Source: Brevibacterium sanguinis (GTDB lineage: Bacteria; Actinomycetota; Actinomycetes; Actinomycetales; Brevibacteriaceae). From it: DNA of 64,000 bases. The DNA is taken from assembly GCF_003315415.1 (NCBI RefSeq), contig NZ_QNSB01000005.1, forward strand, positions 62,001 through 126,000, written 5' to 3'. The notes beneath the pieces were generated by a model. That model saw only the letters and a program-made list of their open reading frames with translations. It had not been told where the DNA came from and did no database searches. A program made the position numbers and the translations under genes. Shown here in pieces: positions 60,684 to 64,000 of the stretch; the first letter of the stretch is position 1; each line of letters begins with the position of its first letter.

Positions 60684-60715
60684 GATGCGAGGGCACCCGC
60701 GGGTGCCCTCGCATC
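60684..60715 (+). terminator. intercistronic hairpin between gluB and gluC
   Basis: A 32-base perfect palindrome with 16-base arms, 21 bases after the gluB stop. It should act as a partial terminator or mRNA 3'-end stabiliser, giving more binding protein than permease. Confidence 0.75.
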
Positions 60716-60731
60716 GATTAAGGAACCTGGA

Positions 60732-61394
60732 ATGGACCTTCCCGAACTCCTCCGGCTCTTCGGCAGCGGCGTCTGGGGAACCCTCAAGCTCTTCACGGTC
60801 GCCCTCGTCGGGTCGTTCGTGCTCGGCACGATCCTCGCCGGCATGCGGGTCTCACCGACACCCGTGCTGCGAGTGGCCGCGTCGACCTACATCAACGTCG
60901 TGCGGAACACGCCGCTGACCCTGGTGATGTTCTTCTGCGCCTTCGGACTGCCGTTCCTCGACATCCGCTTCGGCGGGTCGAGCTCGTTCAACTCGTTCGT
61001 CTACGCGACCATCGCGCTCACCGCCTACACGGCCTGCTTCGTCGCCGAGACCCTCAAGTCCGGCATCGCGACGATCCCCGTCGGGCAGGCCGAGGCCGCC
61101 CGCGCGGTCGGGCTCACCTTCGGCCAGACGCTGGGCGAGGTCATCCTTCCGCAGGCGTTCCGCACCGTCATCCCGCCGCTGGGCAGCGTCATCATCGCGA
61201 TGCTCAAGAACACCTCGATCGCCTCGGCGTTCAACAACCGCGAGCTCATCTCCGCGATGCGCAATGCCATCGAGCTGCGCGGTGACCTCGTCATCCCGAT
61301 CCTGTTCGGCACCGCGCTGGCCTACCTCCTCCTCGCGCTGATCCTCGGCCGGATCTTCGACTACCTCGAGAGGAAGCTGGTGATCCTGCGATGA
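60732..61394 (+). CDS. gluC: GluC-type glutamate ABC permease
   Basis: 220 residues with five hydrophobic helices. It opens 'LLRLFGSGVWGTLKLFTVAL', and the EAA loop is 'AEAARAVGLTFGQTLGEVIL' with 'PQAFRTVIPPLGSVIIAMLK' after it. It forms the channel with GluD. Start ATG 60732 comes 16 bases after the hairpin, with AGGAA between them. The stop overlaps gluD (ATGA). Confidence 0.94.
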   Translation: MDLPELLRLFGSGVWGTLKLFTVALVGSFVLGTILAGMRVSPTPVLRVAASTYINVVRNTPLTLVMFFCAFGLPFLDIRFGGSSSFNSFVYATIALTAYTACFVAETLKSGIATIPVGQAEAARAVGLTFGQTLGEVILPQAFRTVIPPLGSVIIAMLKNTSIASAFNNRELISAMRNAIELRGDLVIPILFGTALAYLLLALILGRIFDYLERKLVILR

Positions 61395-62233
61395 CCGCCC
61401 CGACTCAGGTGCTCTTCGACGCACCCGGACCCAAGGCCCGCCGCAACAACGTCATCATCTCCATCGTCTCCGCGCTCGTGCTCGCCGGGATCGTCGCGTT
61501 CATCATCTGGAAGTTCGCCGACGCCGGTCAGCTCGAGGCGGCCAAGTGGTATCCCTTCACGTTCGCGCAGATCCAGATGGTGCTGCTCCAGGGGATGCTC
61601 GCCACGCTCAAGGTCGCCGTCGTCGCCTCGCTGCTCGCCCTTGTCGTCGGGGTCGTGTTCGCGCTGCTGCGGCTGTCGAGCCGGCGCTTCATCTCGGTGC
61701 CGGGCACCATCGTGCTCGAGTTCTTCCGCGGTGTGCCCGTGCTGCTGCTCATCTTCGCGATGTTCCTCATCTTCGGCAACACGATCGGACCCTTCTGGTC
61801 CGTCGTCATCGGGCTCACGCTCTACAACGGCATGGTGCTCGCCGAGATCATCCGCGCCGGCATCCTCGCCGTGCCCAAGGGGCAGAAGGAAGCGGCGATG
61901 GCGATCGGACTGCGGTCGGGCCAGGTGATGAGCCTCGTCCTCATGCCGCAGGCGCTGCGGGCGATGATGCCGACGATCATCGCCCAGATCGTCGTCCTGC
62001 TCAAGGACTCGGCCCTCGGCTTCATCGTCACCTACCAGGACCTGCTCTACCAGGTGAATCTCATCGGCCGCGAGTACAACAACCTGCTGCCGACATTCCT
62101 CGTCGGGGCGGTCCTGTTCATCGTCATCAACATGATCGTCGCGGGAATCGCGCGCTGGCTCGAGAAGCGCCTGCAGCGCAAGACCACCGCCCACGTCGAC
62201 GCGGAGGGACTCTCGGCCAAGACGGTCACCTGA
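61391..62233 (+). CDS. gluD: GluD-type glutamate ABC permease
   Basis: 280 residues, longer than GluC because of ~30 extra N-terminal residues and a C-terminal tail, as in corynebacterial GluD. EAA loop: 'KEAAMAIGLRSGQVMSLVLM', then 'PQALRAMMPTIIAQIVVLLK'. 'FFRGVPVLLLIFAMFLIFG' marks the third helix. It pairs with GluC. A strong hairpin follows, ending the operon. Confidence 0.94.
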   Translation: MTAPTQVLFDAPGPKARRNNVIISIVSALVLAGIVAFIIWKFADAGQLEAAKWYPFTFAQIQMVLLQGMLATLKVAVVASLLALVVGVVFALLRLSSRRFISVPGTIVLEFFRGVPVLLLIFAMFLIFGNTIGPFWSVVIGLTLYNGMVLAEIIRAGILAVPKGQKEAAMAIGLRSGQVMSLVLMPQALRAMMPTIIAQIVVLLKDSALGFIVTYQDLLYQVNLIGREYNNLLPTFLVGAVLFIVINMIVAGIARWLEKRLQRKTTAHVDAEGLSAKTVT

Positions 62234-62261
62234 GTCCCGACGAGGTCACCGGCGGCGCGCG

Positions 62262-62296
62262 GGGCCGTTCGATCCGAGGTCCGGGTCGAACGGCCC
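62262..62296 (+). terminator. hairpin terminator of gluABCD operon
   Basis: Eleven-base perfect arms (62262-62272, 62286-62296) with a 13-base loop, about 30 bases after the gluD stop. Confidence 0.75.
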
Positions 62297-62361
62297 CTGT
62301 GCTCGCGCCCGCCGGTGTGTTTGACTAGGGGTGACCGTTCGAAGACCCCAAGGAGTCGCGC

Positions 62362-62676
62362 ATGCAGCCGGAACTCAACCCGACCCCCGTCACGGTGACG
62401 AAGCACCCCGAGAGGGACCGGTTCGAGATGGTCACGACCGAGGATCCCGTGACCTTCATCGGCTTCCTCGGGTACCGGGTCGTCGACGACACGACGCTCG
62501 AGCTCCAGCACACGATCATCTCCGAGGACTTCTCCCGCCGCGGGTTCGCCCGCACCCTGGTCACCCATGTCCTCGACCAGATCCGGTCCGAGGGCGGGGC
62601 GATCATCCCGACGTGCAGCTACGTCCAGGAGTACCTGCGCCGCTTCCCCCAGTACCGCGACCTCATCGCCGAGTAG
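62362..62676 (+). CDS. small GNAT-fold N-acetyltransferase-like protein (YjdJ type)
   Basis: 104 residues with AGGAG ahead of the ATG. The acetyl-CoA loop is seen as 'EDFSRRGFARTLVTHVLDQI' (R-x-x-G-x-A), preceded by 'GYRVVDDTTLELQHTIISED' and followed by 'GGAIIPTCSYVQEYLRRFPQ' with the typical P-x-C-x-Y-V. These minimal acetyltransferases have no known physiological substrate. The stop TAG shares a base with the GTG of gluQ, so the two genes are coupled. Confidence 0.88.
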   Translation: MQPELNPTPVTVTKHPERDRFEMVTTEDPVTFIGFLGYRVVDDTTLELQHTIISEDFSRRGFARTLVTHVLDQIRSEGGAIIPTCSYVQEYLRRFPQYRDLIAE

Positions 62677-63623
62677 TGAGCCGGGCAGCGATCGGGGCGG
62701 GGCGGTTCGCCCCGAGCCCCAGCGGTGACCTCCACATCGGCAACATCCGCTCGGGCCTGCTAGCCTATGCGCGTGCACGGCAGACCGGGCGACGGTTCCT
62801 GTGGCGGATCGAGGATCTCGACCGGGTGCGGGCAGGCTCCGCCGAATCCCAGCTCGCGGTGTTCGCCGAGCTCGGCGTCGTCCCCGACGAGCCCCCGCTC
62901 GTCCAGTCGACCCGTCACGAGCACTACGCCGAGGCGATCCGGCACCTCGACGTCGCCGGTCTCGTCTACGAGTGCTACTGCTCGCGCCGCGACATCCAGC
63001 AGGCGCCGAGCGCACCCCACGCCCCACCCGGCGCCTATCCGGGAACGTGCCGCAGCCTCGGCGAGGAGGAGCGGGCCGTGCAGCGGGACCGGCTGGCGGC
63101 CGCGGGACGGTCGCCAGCCCTGCGTCTGCGTGCGGAGAACCTCGAGGTGACGATCGACGATGCGCTCCTCGGTCCGGTCACGGCGGTCGTCGACGATCTG
63201 GTGCTCAGGCGCGGTGACGGGGTCTTCGCCTACAACCTCACCGTCGTCGTCGACGACGCGGCGAGCGGGGTCGACGAGGTGGTGCGCGGCGACGACCTGG
63301 CCAGCTCGGCCCCGCGACAGGCCCACCTCGCCCGACTGCTCGGTCTGCCCATGCCCGGGTGGGTCCACGTCCCACTCGTCCTCAGCCCCACCGGGGCGCG
63401 GCTGGCCAAACGCGACGGGGCCGTGACCTATCAGCAGCTCAAGGGACTGGGCTGGTCTCCGGAGGACGTGTTCGCCTGGGTGTGCGAGTCGCTGGGTTTC
63501 GGACCCGCCGCCGGCGAGAGGCCGTGGAGAGGCGTCGACGACATGGTCGACGGACTCGACCTCGACCGGATGGTCCGCGAGCCGACGGTGTTCAGGCCGC
63601 CGAGCGCTCCTTGTCCTCGATGA
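62676..63623 (+). CDS. gluQ: glutamyl-Q-tRNA(Asp) synthetase
   Basis: 315 residues from GTG 62676. It resembles the catalytic half of GluRS: 'GRFAPSPSGDLHIGNIRSGL' (H-I-G-H-like), 'FLWRIEDLDRVRAGS', and the KMSKS equivalent 'GARLAKRDGAVTYQQL'. Zinc ligands are in 'LVYECYCSRRDI' and 'YPGTCRSL'. There is no anticodon-binding domain, so it charges the queuosine base of tRNA(Asp) rather than tRNA(Glu). The last 10 codons overlap the opposing glycosyltransferase gene. Confidence 0.92.
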   Translation: MSRAAIGAGRFAPSPSGDLHIGNIRSGLLAYARARQTGRRFLWRIEDLDRVRAGSAESQLAVFAELGVVPDEPPLVQSTRHEHYAEAIRHLDVAGLVYECYCSRRDIQQAPSAPHAPPGAYPGTCRSLGEEERAVQRDRLAAAGRSPALRLRAENLEVTIDDALLGPVTAVVDDLVLRRGDGVFAYNLTVVVDDAASGVDEVVRGDDLASSAPRQAHLARLLGLPMPGWVHVPLVLSPTGARLAKRDGAVTYQQLKGLGWSPEDVFAWVCESLGFGPAAGERPWRGVDDMVDGLDLDRMVREPTVFRPPSAPCPR

Positions 63624-63999
63624 CCCGGGTGTAGATCGTCTCGAAGGTGTCGAGCGTGTACTCGATGTCGTGGACGGCGACGAGGTCGAGGGAGGCCTGG
63701 CACATCGCCCGGCGCTCCTCCGGTGCCTGGGTGCAGATCCGGGTGAAGCGCTCGGCGAGTTCGGCGATGTCCCGCGGAGGGAACAGGTAGCCGTTGACCC
63801 CGTCCCTGACGAGATGGGGGAGGGCCACCGCGTCGGCGAGCACGACGGGTTTGCCGAAGGCCAGCGCTTCGAGGGTCGCGATGGACTGGAGCTCCGCCGT
63901 CGAGGGCATGCAGAAGAAGGTGCAGCGCTGGTAGGCGTCCATGAGCGCCTTGTCGCTGATCTTGCCGAGGACGTGGACGCGATCGGCGATCCCCAGCTC
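63592..63999 (-). CDS. GT4-type glycosyltransferase, C-terminal part (5' end outside window)
   Basis: 135 residues are visible; the frame is open to the window edge. 'ELGIADRVHVLGKISDKALM', 'YQRCTFFCMPSTAELQSIAT' and 'LEALAFGKPVVLADAVALPH' followed by 'LVRDGVNGYLFPPRDIAELA' form the nucleotide-sugar half of a GT-B enzyme, with the E-x7-E region partly replaced by E...S-I-A-T-L-E. It transfers a sugar to a lipid, protein or polysaccharide acceptor. Converges on gluQ with a 32-base overlap. Confidence 0.9.
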   Translation of the reverse strand, partial: ELGIADRVHVLGKISDKALMDAYQRCTFFCMPSTAELQSIATLEALAFGKPVVLADAVALPHLVRDGVNGYLFPPRDIAELAERFTRICTQAPEERRAMCQASLDLVAVHDIEYTLDTFETIYTRVIEDKERSAA

Positions 64000-64000
64000 G

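Overview
This 64-kb window is chromosomal DNA of a high-GC actinobacterium. The gene repertoire fits Micrococcales, with Brevibacterium or a close relative as the best guess; this is inferred from gene content only, as no 16S rRNA is present. Supporting signs are the GC-rich third codon positions, a tRNA-Ala gene without an encoded CCA, a gluABCD-type glutamate importer, an XRE-TetR fusion regulator, and many genes whose -10 box lies only 6-7 bases before the start codon (leaderless transcripts). Genes are dense and operons are tight, very often joined by ATGA or GTGA overlaps. I see no insertion sequence, prophage, CRISPR array or rRNA.

Layout. 1-1.3 kb: end of an AraC-type regulator, a VOC-fold protein and a DUF1772-like membrane protein. 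1.5-6.5 kb: a two-component system followed by a type III polyketide synthase, a methyltransferase and an FAD monooxygenase, probably making a modified phenolic or quinone lipid. 6.5-11.1 kb: a glycine betaine-type ABC importer with the protein AMPylase SelO as last gene. 11.2-14.4 kb: a broken tyrosine phosphatase, a degenerate LCP protein, a small tyrosine phosphatase, a MobA-type nucleotidyltransferase and a YdeI-like protein. 14.5-19.8 kb: a carnitine-to-glycine-betaine pathway (BCCT transporter, thioesterase, carnitine dehydrogenase, beta-keto acid cleavage enzyme) under an XRE-TetR regulator with a clear palindromic operator. 20-24.9 kb: a PLP amino acid decarboxylase facing a copper amine oxidase/aldehyde dehydrogenase operon. 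25-29.5 kb: a YczE-like protein, a PLP-homeostasis protein coupled to two FluC fluoride channels, and an Ada-AlkA plus MGMT alkylation-repair pair. 29.6-37.3 kb: a membrane LuxR regulator, tRNA-Ala(GGC), a GAF regulator divergent from a flavin monooxygenase, a 0.7-kb non-coding stretch, a universal stress protein and an alpha/beta hydrolase carrying a tandem repeat. 37.4-44.2 kb: a YtrA-type GntR/ABC operon, small membrane proteins, an acetyltransferase, and a tightly overlapping operon of XRE-cupin regulator, B3/B4 domain protein, RhtA-like exporter, a 33-residue micro-ORF and a DapA-family lyase. 44.5-48.3 kb: MFS and peptide transporters and a CPBP-like membrane protein. 48.4-57.1 kb: molybdenum cofactor synthesis (two moeA, moeZ, moaD, moaA, moaC, moaE), a HTH-TOBE regulator, modA and a fused modBC. 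57.2-64 kb: a fatty-acyl-CoA-ligase-like enzyme, gluABCD, a small GNAT, glutamyl-Q-tRNA(Asp) synthetase and the end of a glycosyltransferase.

How parts connect. Osmoprotection recurs: the ABC importer may supply glycine betaine, and the BCCT/carnitine operon may make it from carnitine. Decarboxylase, amine oxidase and aldehyde dehydrogenase could form and oxidise biogenic amines. The Mo cluster couples molybdate uptake to cofactor assembly. The least explained unit is the 41-44 kb operon with the B3/B4 tRNA-editing-like protein and the doubly coupled 33-residue ORF. I consider it the best candidate for an undescribed system.
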